A DNA stretch of 64,000 nucleotides from Nitratireductor sp. B36 (GCF_020833685.1 NZ_JACKZY010000003.1:262997-326996), one strand, 5' to 3'; positions 27,668 to 36,605 are shown, counted from the stretch's first letter. A program made the numbers and translations. The notes: generated from the letters alone by a model not told the origin.

Positions 27668-27964
27668 TCAGCTCTTGGCAAATTCATCCATCGCCATGGC
27701 GAGCTTGAGATCAAGTTCAGTCACCCCACTTGCATCATGCGTGGAAAGACTGACATCGACGATCTTGTAGACATTCGACCAGTCCGGATGGTGGTTGAGT
27801 TTTTCGGCCATCAGCGCTGAGCGGGTCATGAAAGCGAATGCTTGGGAAAAATCAGCGAAGACGAAGCGCCGCTGGATGGAGTCCCCATCTTCTCCTAGAT
27901 CCCATCCGTCGAGGGTTTTGAGCGCTTGTTCCAATGCAGCCGGATCGAGCTTTGCCCTTGCCAT
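27668..27964 (-). CDS. Pterin-4a-carbinolamine dehydratase family protein
   Basis: 98 residues, the normal length. The motif region MAEKLNHHPDWSNVYKIVDV contains the two active-site histidines, with the third in SLSTHDASGVTELD. The enzyme dehydrates 4a-hydroxytetrahydrobiopterin formed by aromatic amino acid hydroxylases. No phenylalanine hydroxylase gene is in the window. Many bacteria keep this gene without a known hydroxylase, where a role in molybdopterin or other pterin chemistry is suspected. Confidence 0.92.
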   Translation of the reverse strand: MARAKLDPAALEQALKTLDGWDLGEDGDSIQRRFVFADFSQAFAFMTRSALMAEKLNHHPDWSNVYKIVDVSLSTHDASGVTELDLKLAMAMDEFAKS

Positions 27965-28022
27965 CGCGTCTCTCCATGGTATCGCCTGTTGGTGTCTTCA
28001 TCGGGATGATAGCGCACCAGCC

Positions 28023-28496
28023 ATGAACGCAAAGCCTCGTATCTCCATACTCTTCGTCTGCCTCGGCAATATCTGCCGCTCTCCACTCGCAGAGGGTGTC
28101 TTTCGCAGTGTCGTAACAGAGCATGGGCGAGCGGCGGATTTCATGATCGGTTCGGCTGGTACGGGCGCGTGGCACGTGGGCAACCCGCCAGACCCGCGTT
28201 CGATCGACATCGCCCGTAGATTCGGTGTCGATATTTCTCACCAGCGGGCACGACAGGTGGAAGCGGCGGATTTCAACCGCTACGATCTTCTCCTGGGCAT
28301 GGACCGCAACAATGTACAAACACTGCGCCAGCGCGCTGCAGGCGGGACGCTCGGGAAGATTCACCTTTTTCTCGATTATGCGAACGACCGCGTCATCGAT
28401 ATCCCCGATCCTTATTATGGAGGCGAGGACGGCTTTGCGTCGGTTTACCAGATGATCCGTGAGGCTTCTGAAGCGCTGCTTTCGAAGTTCGACTGA
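28023..28496 (+). CDS. Low-molecular-weight protein tyrosine phosphatase
   Basis: 157 residues from the ATG at 28023; an open frame from 27795 runs antisense into the pterin dehydratase gene and is not used. The phosphatase loop is VCLGNICRSPLAE with Cys13 and Arg19, and the acid is in IDIPDPYYGGED. It is cytoplasmic and dephosphorylates tyrosine; its target is not known. The last 52 bp overlap the 3-prime end of the convergent thpR gene. Confidence 0.95.
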   Translation: MNAKPRISILFVCLGNICRSPLAEGVFRSVVTEHGRAADFMIGSAGTGAWHVGNPPDPRSIDIARRFGVDISHQRARQVEAADFNRYDLLLGMDRNNVQTLRQRAAGGTLGKIHLFLDYANDRVIDIPDPYYGGEDGFASVYQMIREASEALLSKFD

Positions 28497-29044
28497 CGAT
28501 CATACTCCGCGCCCACCAGTGGCCAGGTCTCCTCAATGATGTACGGGCCACCCCCAAAGGAAGCGCGCGACGACATCAGTACAAAACGGCCTATGGAGAA
28601 GGGTACCGAGGCAAAGTTGCCGCGGGCGGAAAGATAGCCTGCCACATCGCGCGGATTGGAATTTTTAAGGCGGGCCAGGGTGACGTGCGGCGTAAATTTT
28701 CTGGGATCCGGTGGCAAGCGTAAGCGCCGGCAGATGCCATCTATTTCTCCCTGTAGTGCGTAGAGGTCGGGCGAGGCAGACACACCGGCCCAGATGGAGT
28801 GCGGTTTTTTCTGTCCGAATGCCCCCACACCGGAAAGTTTCATCGTGAAGGCTGGCCGTCGAACCCTATCGAGCGCATTGGCGATCTCGTCTGCCGTATG
28901 ACCTTCAACGTCACCGAAGAACCGCAATGTCAGATGATAGTTTTCGACATCGATCCAACGAGCTCCTGGGAGGCCCCCGCGGAGAAGTGACAACGACAAG
29001 GCGGCGTCACGCGGGATCTCGAGGGCGGTGAAAAGTCGCGGCAT
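28445..29044 (-). CDS. thpR: RNA 2',3'-cyclic phosphodiesterase
   Basis: 199 residues of the 2H phosphoesterase family. Both HxTx motifs are present: NYHLTLRFFG and TPHVTLARLKN, about 85 residues apart. It opens 2',3'-cyclic phosphate ends on RNA. The start ATG at 29044 is clear (MPRLFTALEIPRDAA). Its last 17 codons overlap the end of the convergent phosphatase gene. Confidence 0.93.
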   Translation of the reverse strand: MPRLFTALEIPRDAALSLSLLRGGLPGARWIDVENYHLTLRFFGDVEGHTADEIANALDRVRRPAFTMKLSGVGAFGQKKPHSIWAGVSASPDLYALQGEIDGICRRLRLPPDPRKFTPHVTLARLKNSNPRDVAGYLSARGNFASVPFSIGRFVLMSSRASFGGGPYIIEETWPLVGAEYDRQSNFESSASEASRIIW

Positions 29045-29123
29045 GGCAACCTCCTCGAATCGCAGTGTCGATTACAGCGAATCACCGATTGCCATCGTGA
29101 GCAAGCGGTTTCTTCATCAAGTT

Positions 29124-29795
29124 TTACGCGCCTTCTTGGGATCGCTCATCGAGCACTTTGCGAAAGGTGGGCAGAATACGCTCCACCATGCGTTCTACGC
29201 CCTGGGCATTGGGGTGCATGCCGTCTTCCAGAAGAAGAGACGGCTCGGCGGCCACCCCGTCGAGAAAGAACGGGATCAGCGGGATTTCGTGTTTCTCCGC
29301 CAGCCGCTCATAGAGCGGGTTGAAGGCGGCGGCGTAATCTTCACCGAGATTGGGTGCTGCCAGCATGCCAGCCAGGATCACCTGCTGCCCGCGTTCCTTC
29401 AGTGTGGCGATCATCCGGTCGAGATTTTGTTCGGTGGATGCGGGTGGAATGCCACGCAGCATGTCGTTGGCGCCGAGTTCCAGAAGCACAATGTCCGCCT
29501 CTTCGGGAACAGACCATTCAAGACGAGAGAGCCCGCCGCTCGTCGTATCGCCGGACACGCCTGCATTGGCGATGGAGATATCATAGCCCTCAGCCTTGAG
29601 CGCGTTTTCGAGCTGTTCAGGGAAACCCTCGTCCGGCCCAAGATTGTAGCCCGCCATGAGGCTATCGCCGAAGCCAACAATCTGGATGGTTTCGGCACGC
29701 GCGGCGACGCATATGGAAAGCGCCAGAATGAGTGCTGCAGCAGCCGATGAAATTTTTGTGAACTGACCGACAGGACGAAAGAATTTGAATGCCAT
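29124..29795 (-). CDS. Arylesterase / lysophospholipase, TesA type (GDSL/SGNH)
   Basis: I use the ATG at 29795 (MAFKFFRPVGQFTKISSAAA), giving 223 residues with a signal sequence ending near ICVAARA; a longer frame reaches 29858. The SGNH hydrolase blocks are all visible: GFGDSLMAGYNL, GVSGDTTSGGLSR, LELGANDMLRG and the C-terminal DGMHPNAQG. It is probably periplasmic and acts on thioesters, aryl esters or lysophospholipids. It is divergent from the YbbA-type ABC genes, the usual partner arrangement in proteobacteria. Confidence 0.93.
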   Translation of the reverse strand: MAFKFFRPVGQFTKISSAAAALILALSICVAARAETIQIVGFGDSLMAGYNLGPDEGFPEQLENALKAEGYDISIANAGVSGDTTSGGLSRLEWSVPEEADIVLLELGANDMLRGIPPASTEQNLDRMIATLKERGQQVILAGMLAAPNLGEDYAAAFNPLYERLAEKHEIPLIPFFLDGVAAEPSLLLEDGMHPNAQGVERMVERILPTFRKVLDERSQEGA

Positions 29796-29875
29796 GCGGG
29801 ATAACCCATATTTGCCAAAACCGTGCAGTGGTCCGATTCCAGCGTCGCTTTCTCCCAATATAGGATGTCTTTTCC

Positions 29876-30577
29876 GTGACAGAAGCCGTGATCGAACTTG
29901 AGAACGTGTCGCTTACACTGGGTGAGGGTGCCTCCTCGGTGCATGTTCTCAAAGGTGTCAGCCTCTCCGTCGAGCGGGGGCGTTCCACGGCGATCGTCGG
30001 TCCGTCCGGTTCGGGCAAGTCCACGCTGCTGATGGTGATCGCGGGCCTGGAGCGCGTCGATGAGGGTATCGTGCGCGTTGGCGGGACGCAGATCAACGGG
30101 CTGAGCGAAGATGCGATTGCTGCCTTTCGCGGCCGTTCGATCGGCATCGTTTTCCAGTCCTTTCACCTCATTCCCAACATGACGGCGCTGGAGAACGTCG
30201 CCGTGCCGCTGGAACTGGCCGGGCACGCCGATCCGTTTGGCGCAGCCGAGGAGGAACTGGCGGCTGTCGGCCTTTCGCAGCGCCTGACACATTATCCGGG
30301 AGAACTCTCGGGCGGTGAACAGCAGCGCGTGGCTATTGCTCGTGCGTTGGCGCCGGGGCCGGCGATCCTGATCGCCGATGAGCCGACCGGAAATCTCGAC
30401 CAGGCAACCGGCAGGCAGATTTCGGACATGCTTTTCGCCAAGGCAAGGGAACGCGGCACCTCCTTGGTGCTTGTCACCCACGATCCGGCTCTTGCCGCTC
30501 GCTGTGAGCGTCAGGTGGCGATGCGCTCCGGCCGTATCGAGCAGGACGCTGCCTTGGAGAAGGCTGCGATGGCATGA
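29876..30577 (+). CDS. ABC transporter ATP-binding protein, YbbA type
   Basis: 233 residues from a GTG start (29876). Walker A is GPSGSGKST, the signature LSGGEQQRVAIARAL and Walker B ILIADEPTGNLD, the LolD/MacB-like subgroup. Its stop overlaps the permease start as ATGA. With that permease and the divergent TesA-like esterase it forms the conserved ybbAP-tesA cluster, thought to extract hydrophobic compounds from the inner membrane. Confidence 0.93.
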   Translation: MTEAVIELENVSLTLGEGASSVHVLKGVSLSVERGRSTAIVGPSGSGKSTLLMVIAGLERVDEGIVRVGGTQINGLSEDAIAAFRGRSIGIVFQSFHLIPNMTALENVAVPLELAGHADPFGAAEEELAAVGLSQRLTHYPGELSGGEQQRVAIARALAPGPAILIADEPTGNLDQATGRQISDMLFAKARERGTSLVLVTHDPALAARCERQVAMRSGRIEQDAALEKAAMA

Positions 30578-33147
30578 GTGCGGGCAGCACACGTTCGACC
30601 GGCATGAGTTTTGGCCGCATGATCGGTCTGGCGATCCGCTTCTCGCTGCGAGAGATGCGGGGTGGACTTTCCGGCTTCTTCATCTTCCTGGCCTGCATCG
30701 CGCTGGGTGTGGGCGCCATTGGCGGTGTCAATTCGGTCGCCACCGCCATTACCGAAGCTGTGGAAGCGGAAGGCCAGTCGTTGCTGGCCGCCGATCTGCG
30801 CTTTGAATTGAACCAGCGGCGCGCCAGCGAAGCTGAGCAAACCTTTTTGTCGGATCTGGGGGATGTGGCCGAGAGCGCGAATATGCGTTCCATGGCACGG
30901 CTTGCCGACGGTTCGGACCAGACACTGGTGGAGGTTAAGGCCGTCGATGCGCTCTATCCGCTTTATGGGGCGCGGGTGACGGAGCCGCAGCTCTCGCATG
31001 ACGCGCTCTTTGAAAAAATCAATGGCGCCTATGGGGCGGCGGCACCGGATTTGCTCTTCGAACGTCTGGGTCTTGGCATTGGCGACCGTATCATGCTGGG
31101 CAGCGAGACCATCGAGCTTCGCGCTGTTCTTGTCACGGAGCCGGATGCCGTGTCCGACGGGTTCGGTTTTGCCCCACGGCTGATGATTTCGCTGGATGCG
31201 CTTCAGGCGACCGGGCTCATTCAGCCGGGCAGTCTCGTCGAGCACGTCTACAAGGTGCGGCTCGATGGCGAAGAGAGCGACCTGGAAACCGTGCAGGCAC
31301 GCGCCGCAGCGGAGTTTCCGGAGGCCGGATGGAGCATCCGTACCCGCAGCAATGCGGCCCCATCTCTTTCACGCAATATCGAGCGGTTCTCGCAGTTTCT
31401 CACTCTGGTGGGGCTGACAGCTCTTGTCGTCGGGGGCGTGGGTGTGGCGAATGCGGTGCGCGCCTATCTCGACAGCAAGCGTGCCGTGATCGCGACCTTC
31501 AAGAGCCTTGGCGCTTCGGGTGGGTTCGTCTTTACCGTCTATCTCGTGCAGATATTGATGATCGCCGGCATCGGTATTCTTGCCGGCCTCGCGATTGGCG
31601 CGCTGATGCCGTTCGGCGCGTCGGCGGTTCTGGCGAGTGTCCTGCCGGTTCCCGCGACGGGTGGGTTCTATCCGGCTGCGCTTTTTGTGGCCGCGCTGTT
31701 CGGCGTCATGATCACGCTCGTGTTTGCGCTGATGCCGCTTGGCCGGGCGCGTGATGTGCCGGCGACAGCGCTGTTCCGCGAAATGGGTGTCGACGGACGT
31801 GGCTGGCCGCGACCAGTCTATATCACCCGTTCGGTAGCTATCGCGGCCGGCCTCGCCGGGTTCGCTGTCTGGTTCTCCGACGATCGGCGCATGGCGGCCA
31901 TCTTTGTTGGTGCAACCGTGTTCGCGTTTATAGTTCTGAGGGTCGTGGCGCTTGGCATCGAGTGGTTGGCACGGCGCAGCCCGCGCGTCACGTCCACGCC
32001 GCTGCGCCTCGCTCTGGGCAACATCCACCGCCCAGGTGCGCTGACACCGTCCGTGGTCTTGTCATTGGGGCTCGGCCTCACCTTGCTCGCCACACTGGCG
32101 CTGATCGACGGCAATCTGCGACGGCAGATCACCGGTAATCTGCCGGAGGTCGCCCCGAACTTTTTCTTTGTCGACATCCAGAGCGGCGAGGTGGAGGCCT
32201 TTGCCGATCTGGTCAAACAGGAAGCGCCAGACGGAAAGCTCATTCAGGTGCCGATGCTTCGTGGGCGCATCACCGCGCTCAACGATGTCAATGTGCGGGA
32301 CATGGAGATTCCGCCGGAGGGTGGCTGGGTGCTGCGGGGCGACCGTGGCATTACCTATGCCCGCAACGCGCCGGAGAACACCACACTGACACAAGGGGAT
32401 TGGTGGCCGGCTGATTATGACGGTGAGCCGCTCGTGTCCTTCACGGCGGAAGAAGGTGGAGAGCTTGGTCTCAAGATTGGCGACACGATCACCGTCAATG
32501 TGCTTGGTCGCGAGGTCACGGCCCGGATAGCCAATTTCCGCGCCGTAGAATGGGAATCGCTGGCCATCAACTTCGTGATGGTGTTTTCGCCCAACACCTT
32601 TGCCGGCGCACCCCACGCCTGGCTGGCGACGCTTACGGATGCAAACGCCACGCAGGCCGACGAATCGAAGATCCTCAACGCTGTCACCCGCTCCTTCCCG
32701 ACGGTGACCACCGTGCGGGTGAAGGATGCTCTCGATGTGGTGAACCGGCTTGTAGAGCAATTGGCCACGGCGATCCGTGCGGCAGCCGCCGTCGCGCTGA
32801 TTGCTTCGGTTCTCGTGCTTTCCGGTGCACTGGCGGCTGGCAACCGGGCGCGGGTGCATGATGCTGTGGTTCTGAAGACCCTTGGCGCCACGCGGCGTAC
32901 CCTGATCGCCGCTTTCTCGCTCGAATATCTGCTGATCGGGCTTGCGACTGCGGTGTTCGCGCTGCTGGCCGGCGGGGTTGCTGCCTGGTTTGTGGTGGCA
33001 AAGGTCATGGGCCTGCCCTCAAGCTTCCTGCCGGAGGTGGCGTTCACCACCGTTGTGGTGGCGCTGGTGATGACGGTTGGCTTCGGCCTGATCGGCACAT
33101 GGCGGGTTCTCGGACACAAGGCCGCACCGGTTCTGCGCAATTTGTGA
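30574..33147 (+). CDS. ABC transporter permease, YbbP (FtsX/MacB-like) family
   Basis: 857 residues. It has an N-terminal helix, a large periplasmic domain, three helices at about 265-400, four-helix core segments near 410-520, a second periplasmic domain and a C-terminal FtsX bundle (VLVLSGALAAGNRARVHDAV, LKTLGATRRTLIAAFSLEYL). The ten-helix layout with two FtsX domains is the YbbP type. It is coupled to the ATPase by a 4-bp overlap. The start could also be the ATG for MSFGRM at 30604. Confidence 0.92.
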   Translation: MSAGSTRSTGMSFGRMIGLAIRFSLREMRGGLSGFFIFLACIALGVGAIGGVNSVATAITEAVEAEGQSLLAADLRFELNQRRASEAEQTFLSDLGDVAESANMRSMARLADGSDQTLVEVKAVDALYPLYGARVTEPQLSHDALFEKINGAYGAAAPDLLFERLGLGIGDRIMLGSETIELRAVLVTEPDAVSDGFGFAPRLMISLDALQATGLIQPGSLVEHVYKVRLDGEESDLETVQARAAAEFPEAGWSIRTRSNAAPSLSRNIERFSQFLTLVGLTALVVGGVGVANAVRAYLDSKRAVIATFKSLGASGGFVFTVYLVQILMIAGIGILAGLAIGALMPFGASAVLASVLPVPATGGFYPAALFVAALFGVMITLVFALMPLGRARDVPATALFREMGVDGRGWPRPVYITRSVAIAAGLAGFAVWFSDDRRMAAIFVGATVFAFIVLRVVALGIEWLARRSPRVTSTPLRLALGNIHRPGALTPSVVLSLGLGLTLLATLALIDGNLRRQITGNLPEVAPNFFFVDIQSGEVEAFADLVKQEAPDGKLIQVPMLRGRITALNDVNVRDMEIPPEGGWVLRGDRGITYARNAPENTTLTQGDWWPADYDGEPLVSFTAEEGGELGLKIGDTITVNVLGREVTARIANFRAVEWESLAINFVMVFSPNTFAGAPHAWLATLTDANATQADESKILNAVTRSFPTVTTVRVKDALDVVNRLVEQLATAIRAAAAVALIASVLVLSGALAAGNRARVHDAVVLKTLGATRRTLIAAFSLEYLLIGLATAVFALLAGGVAAWFVVAKVMGLPSSFLPEVAFTTVVVALVMTVGFGLIGTWRVLGHKAAPVLRNL

Positions 33148-33350
33148 GCGTGAAAAACGGTTAACCCTCCGGCGCGGACAGGCGCGATTCCGCCCGCGAA
33201 CTGTTGCCGCAGGCGCGTTTCCGGTGCGAAGAGGTCTTGTCCTGAACACAAACTGACATCATATTTGATCTACGCATGCTGGTATCCCGCCAGCGGCGCA
33301 CGGTCTTTCAGGCCGTCACCGGACGGGATTTAAGCCAGAAAGGGGTAATT

Positions 33351-34091
33351 ATGGCTGACCTTCGTAACTATCAGGCCCGCGCAACGCCCGGCGTGCGCGC
33401 GGACGCGGCCATCGACGAGGGCCTGCGCGCCTATATGATCCGCGTCTACAACCTTATGGCGCTCGGCCTGGCGATCACCGGCCTTGCAGCGTTTGGCGCG
33501 TTCAACCTTGCCATTGCCGACGGCCAGCTCACGGCTTTCGGCCAGCTCATCTATGCCAGCGCCTTCCGCTGGGTTGTCATTCTTGCACCGCTTGCGCTGG
33601 TGTTCTTCCTGAGCTTCCGCATTCAAAACATGAGCGTGGGAGCGGCGCAGACAACCTTCTGGGTCTATTCAGCTCTGGTGGGGCTGTCGCTTTCGACGGT
33701 CTTCCTCGTTTTCACGGGTGAAAGCATCGTCCGTACGTTCTTCATCACCGCCGCTTCGTTCGGCGCACTGTCGCTCTGGGGTTACACGACCAAGCGTGAC
33801 CTTTCGGGCATGGGGTCGTTCCTGTTCATGGGTCTGATCGGCATCATCATTGCCTCGATCGTGAACATCTTCCTCGGCTCGTCGGCGCTGCAGTTCGCCA
33901 TTTCGGTGATCGGTGTGCTGGTGTTCGCCGGCCTTACGGCCTACGACACCCAGCAGATCAAGGAGATGTATTACGAGGGCGACGACGCCACCGTATCCGG
34001 TCGCAAGGCGATCATGGGCGCTCTGCGTCTCTATCTTGACTTCATCAACCTGTTCATGTTCCTGCTGCAGTTCCTCGGTAATCGCGAGTAG
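33351..34091 (+). CDS. Bax inhibitor-1/YccA family membrane protein
   Basis: 246 residues from ATG 33351 (AAGGGG 10 bases before). Seven predicted membrane helices; the last region reads FAGLTAYDTQQIKEMYYEGD, with the conserved acidic pair of the family and the RLYLDFINLFMFLLQF end. Bacterial members are pH-sensitive calcium leak channels or FtsH modulators. The 203 bp before it contain no gene. A clear terminator follows at 34121. Confidence 0.95.
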   Translation: MADLRNYQARATPGVRADAAIDEGLRAYMIRVYNLMALGLAITGLAAFGAFNLAIADGQLTAFGQLIYASAFRWVVILAPLALVFFLSFRIQNMSVGAAQTTFWVYSALVGLSLSTVFLVFTGESIVRTFFITAASFGALSLWGYTTKRDLSGMGSFLFMGLIGIIIASIVNIFLGSSALQFAISVIGVLVFAGLTAYDTQQIKEMYYEGDDATVSGRKAIMGALRLYLDFINLFMFLLQFLGNRE

Positions 34092-34120
34092 TGCACACCG
34101 ACACTGAAACAGTGTTAAGT

Positions 34121-34151
34121 AAGGGCGGCTTCCGAGCCGCCCTTTTCTTTT
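34121..34151 (+). terminator. Rho-independent terminator after the BI-1 gene
   Basis: GGGCGGC (34123-34129), loop TTCCGA, GCCGCCC (34136-34142), then TTTTCTTTT. It lies 32 bp after the BI-1 stop and before the acetyltransferase start at 34178, so the latter probably has its own promoter or depends on read-through. Confidence 0.9.
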
Positions 34152-34177
34152 GCCGCCACAAGCCTTGTCGAGTTTCC

Positions 34178-34750
34178 ATGACAGCCACCATTCGCCCTGT
34201 TCATCCGGATGATGTTCCCGCGATTACCCGAATCTATGCTCATGCCGTGTCGAAAGGGACAGCCAGCTATGAGCTGGAACCGCCTGGCGAGGCCGAGATG
34301 CGCGAACGCATGGATGCGCTTGTGGGAAATGGTTATCCCTATATCGTTGTCGAGGAGGGAAACAATATTCTCGGCTATGCTTATGCGGGACCGTTTCGCG
34401 CGCGGCGGGCTTATCGTTTCATGGTCGAGGATTCGGTCTACCTCGCGCCCGAAGCCCAGGGGCGTGGGCTGGGTCGGCTCTTGCTCCAGGCTCTGGTGGA
34501 TGCGTGCGAGCAGTGCGGATTCCGTCAGATTGTCGCCGTCATTGGCGACGGCTCGCCGCAAAGCGCTTCGGTGAAATTGCATCGCTCCATGGGGTTTCGC
34601 GATGCCGGCATGCTTCGCGGCAGTGGCTATAAACATGAGCGCTGGCTCGATACGGTGTTTATGCAGCGCGCGCTGAATGAAGGTGACGATAGGCCACCTG
34701 ATCCCAATTCCGTCCCCGAACGCTTGTTCCGGGGAGAGAGATTGTCCTGA
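34178..34750 (+). CDS. GNAT N-acetyltransferase, phosphinothricin acetyltransferase-like
   Basis: 190 residues from ATG 34178. The N-terminus IRPVHPDDVPAITRIYAHAV and ASYELEPPGEAEM are typical of the Pat/MddA group. The acetyl-CoA loop is EAQGRGLGRLLLQAL and the end has GFRDAGMLRGSGYKHERW. Family members acetylate phosphinothricin, methionine sulfone/sulfoximine or similar amino acids; the substrate here is not known. The longer frame from 34091 crosses the terminator and is not used. Confidence 0.92.
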   Translation: MTATIRPVHPDDVPAITRIYAHAVSKGTASYELEPPGEAEMRERMDALVGNGYPYIVVEEGNNILGYAYAGPFRARRAYRFMVEDSVYLAPEAQGRGLGRLLLQALVDACEQCGFRQIVAVIGDGSPQSASVKLHRSMGFRDAGMLRGSGYKHERWLDTVFMQRALNEGDDRPPDPNSVPERLFRGERLS

Positions 34751-34757
34751 TGTCGCG

Positions 34758-35141
34758 TCAGGTAACGAGTTTCAGCTTCTTGTCGAACACCGCCAAGACA
34801 CGCGCCAATTCGTGTCCGCGTTTCAGGATTGCACCGGTCGCCGCAATGACACTGTAGGCACCTTGCTTTCGTGTCAGCTTAGGGTCTTTGACGATCTGAA
34901 AAAGCGGCACTTCGCTGGTCCGCCTGAATACGGAGAACACGGCCCGGTCCTTCAGATGGTCGATGGCATAGTCCCGCCATTCGCCCGCGGCAACCATGTG
35001 GCCATAAATGCGTAGGATCTGATCCAGTTCGCGCCGCTCGAAGGTTACGGGAAGGTCCGAACGTGCCCTGCGTGCCTCGTGCAGCGGGATCAGTATTCCG
35101 GACCCGTCCCTATCCTCCCCGGCGCTGCCGTAATCGGTCAT
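34758..35141 (-). CDS. DUF2794 family protein
   Basis: 127 residues from ATG 35141 (MTDYGSAGEDRDGSGILIPL). The core VTFERRELDQILRIYGHMVA, followed by GEWRDYAIDHLKDRAVFSVF, is the DUF2794 signature, a small family almost confined to alphaproteobacteria. Function is unknown. It is convergent with the acetyltransferase gene (7 bp gap). Confidence 0.88.
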   Translation of the reverse strand: MTDYGSAGEDRDGSGILIPLHEARRARSDLPVTFERRELDQILRIYGHMVAAGEWRDYAIDHLKDRAVFSVFRRTSEVPLFQIVKDPKLTRKQGAYSVIAATGAILKRGHELARVLAVFDKKLKLVT

Positions 35142-35439
35142 CGGCTGTACCTCATGACGATTTGGTGACAATGGAAGGTTCGCCTGCCATAGGCCGAATT
35201 GCAAGCCCGCATTGCCTCAATCCATATTTCACCACCCGCATGAGACTGCGAGGGCTGTCATCCTTCTTGATGGCATGAACATCAGAGTGGTTACATCCGT
35301 GCACATCTTTTGCCGACGTATGTGTTCGAGCTCTGCAACCCTCATTTCTTAGCCGGTAGTCACAAATCGGGACCGATTGTCGGAATTGGTGATGGCTTGC
35401 CTTTTTCTTGCCGCAATTTGTTCAAGCTCACGCCCCATT
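35142..35439. other. Non-coding stretch upstream of DUF2794
   Basis: I see no convincing gene here. The minus-strand promoter for the DUF2794 gene should lie in the right part. A T-rich patch (TGCCTTTTTCTTGCCG around 35397) and modest A/T content stand out from the surroundings. It leads directly into the structured region at 35440-35628. Confidence 0.4.
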
Positions 35440-35628
35440 GTGCCGCAACGATCCCAACGTTGCCTGAGACGGTTCGGTCCGGACACGGATCCCGAAAACC
35501 CCAAGCCCCCCCGCCCTCGGGGTCATGACCGGATCGAACCAACTCTCGGACGCCCGAGCGAGGCAACGGTCCCAAAGGAATACAGCCGGTGCTGAATGAG
35601 TCAGCACCGGTTTTTCTTTTGGGACCAG
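35440..35628 (+). ncRNA. Candidate structured small RNA with terminator
   Basis: Four successive hairpins end in a classical terminator on the plus strand. H1: GCAACG 35445-35450 with CGTTGC 35458-35463. H2: GGTTCGGTCCGG 35471-35482 with CCGGATCGAACC 35529-35540 (12 pairs, one G-U), capped by a C-rich/CGGGG inner stem. H3: CTCGG 35545-35549 with CCGAG 35554-35558. H4: the terminator at 35585-35620. GGTCCCAAA before and TTTGGGACC after H4 can pair as an outer stem. No ribosome binding site or good reading frame accounts for it. Family not recognised; 6S-like or an alphaproteobacterial trans-acting RNA are options. A minus-strand transcript from beyond DUF1223 cannot be excluded. Confidence 0.5.
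35585..35620 (+). terminator. Rho-independent terminator of the candidate small RNA
   Basis: CCGGTGCTGA and TCAGCACCGG form a perfect 10-bp stem around ATGAG, followed by TTTTTCTTTT. No annotated plus-strand gene lies immediately upstream, so it most likely ends a non-coding transcript. Confidence 0.85.
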
Positions 35629-35667
35629 CTCCTCGGACATTGGGGTTCGAGGGGGGTCGAGCGGGTG

Positions 35668-36432
35668 TTATGGGTTGAGGGCAATGGCTCCAAGTATGGC
35701 GCCAGGCAAACCGTTCTCATCGACCCGTTGGAGCAACAAGGCGCAGCCATTGCCCTTCTGGATCAGTTCCGATCTGGGCATCTCGAAATTCTTCGCGGCG
35801 CCGTCCCACATGCCGATGGTCTGGATCCGGTTGACCGCGTTTCGATACTCGATAGTGCGTCCGCGATTCTCCCCGGCCCGAATCTCCACTGTGGTTCTCG
35901 GTGTATAGTCGACAAAGACGAGATGCGCGCTGAGGTCTTCACCATCAAGGCCTTCGGGCAATGCGCCGACGCTTACGATTATGCTGTCACCTCTGTCCTC
36001 TAAAGACAGATCCACCTGAAGCCCCGCCGCGGTGCCCGCCAGCGCTTCAAGGGTCGACACCACCTTGGTTCGGTTGGCGCCGTTCATGTCTTGGCGCCCA
36101 TTGACGATAGCCTGAGGTGTATAAACCGAACTCTTCTGAAGAGTACCTGCGTATTTCCTCTGCCGTTCAGAGTTGGCCGGGTGCGCCAATGCGTCTCGCC
36201 AACCCAGGTAATCCCAATAATCGACATGATAGGCAAGGGCGACCACATCTTCTCGGGAGGCGAGCTCGTCAAGAACCGCGTCCGCTGGAGGGCACGAGTT
36301 GCAGCCCTGACTCGTAAAGAGTTCTACCACGCCAATTGGGCGAACCGTGTTTTCGGCTCCCGCAGGACCGATAAGGGCGAGAAAGCCTAAAGCCAGGGCA
36401 AGGATATGGCCTGGTGTCCAGAGCCGGAACAT
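35668..36432 (-). CDS. DUF1223 family thioredoxin-like secreted protein
   Basis: 254 residues from the ATG near 36432 (MFRLWTPGHILALALGFLAL), with a signal peptide ending near PAGA; a TTG-started frame reaches 36504 but lacks a signal at its N-terminus. The mature start RPIGVVELFTSQGCNSCPPA carries a thioredoxin-like CNSC motif, diagnostic for DUF1223. The middle HVDYWDYLGWRDALAHP is also conserved. It is probably a periplasmic disulfide-handling protein. The neighbourhood with cytochrome c maturation genes fits a redox role, but that is inferred. Confidence 0.88.
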   Translation of the reverse strand: MFRLWTPGHILALALGFLALIGPAGAENTVRPIGVVELFTSQGCNSCPPADAVLDELASREDVVALAYHVDYWDYLGWRDALAHPANSERQRKYAGTLQKSSVYTPQAIVNGRQDMNGANRTKVVSTLEALAGTAAGLQVDLSLEDRGDSIIVSVGALPEGLDGEDLSAHLVFVDYTPRTTVEIRAGENRGRTIEYRNAVNRIQTIGMWDGAAKNFEMPRSELIQKGNGCALLLQRVDENGLPGAILGAIALNP

Positions 36433-36547
36433 ACGCTCTCCGTTTGGAATGTGAAGCGAACATTGCTTTGATTCAGAACTATAGGAGCGAGCGTACCTCA
36501 ACAAGAAGTCACGTTCAGGTGAGCCGATTAACTGAGCGCCTTGAACT

Positions 36548-36580
36548 CAAAAAAAACCGCCGGCGTCTCCACCGGCGGTC
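36548..36580 (-). terminator. Rho-independent terminator of aconitase
   Basis: Read on the minus strand, ACCGCCGGTGGAGACGCCGG continues to CGGT followed by a run of eight T. It lies 26 bp after the acnA stop and is a textbook terminator. Confidence 0.9.
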
Positions 36581-36605
36581 TGATCAGTGTGTTTGCGTGG
36601 CCCTA

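Noticed and set aside
35585-35620. Terminator for the DUF1223 gene
   Set aside because: DUF1223 is on the minus strand; on that strand the hairpin is followed by CTGTATTCC, not a U-tract, whereas the plus strand has TTTTTCTTTT.
35428-35640. 70-codon minus-strand frame over the candidate RNA
   Set aside because: Its codons coincide with strong RNA stems and a terminator, and no ribosome binding site is present; a structured RNA explains the region better.
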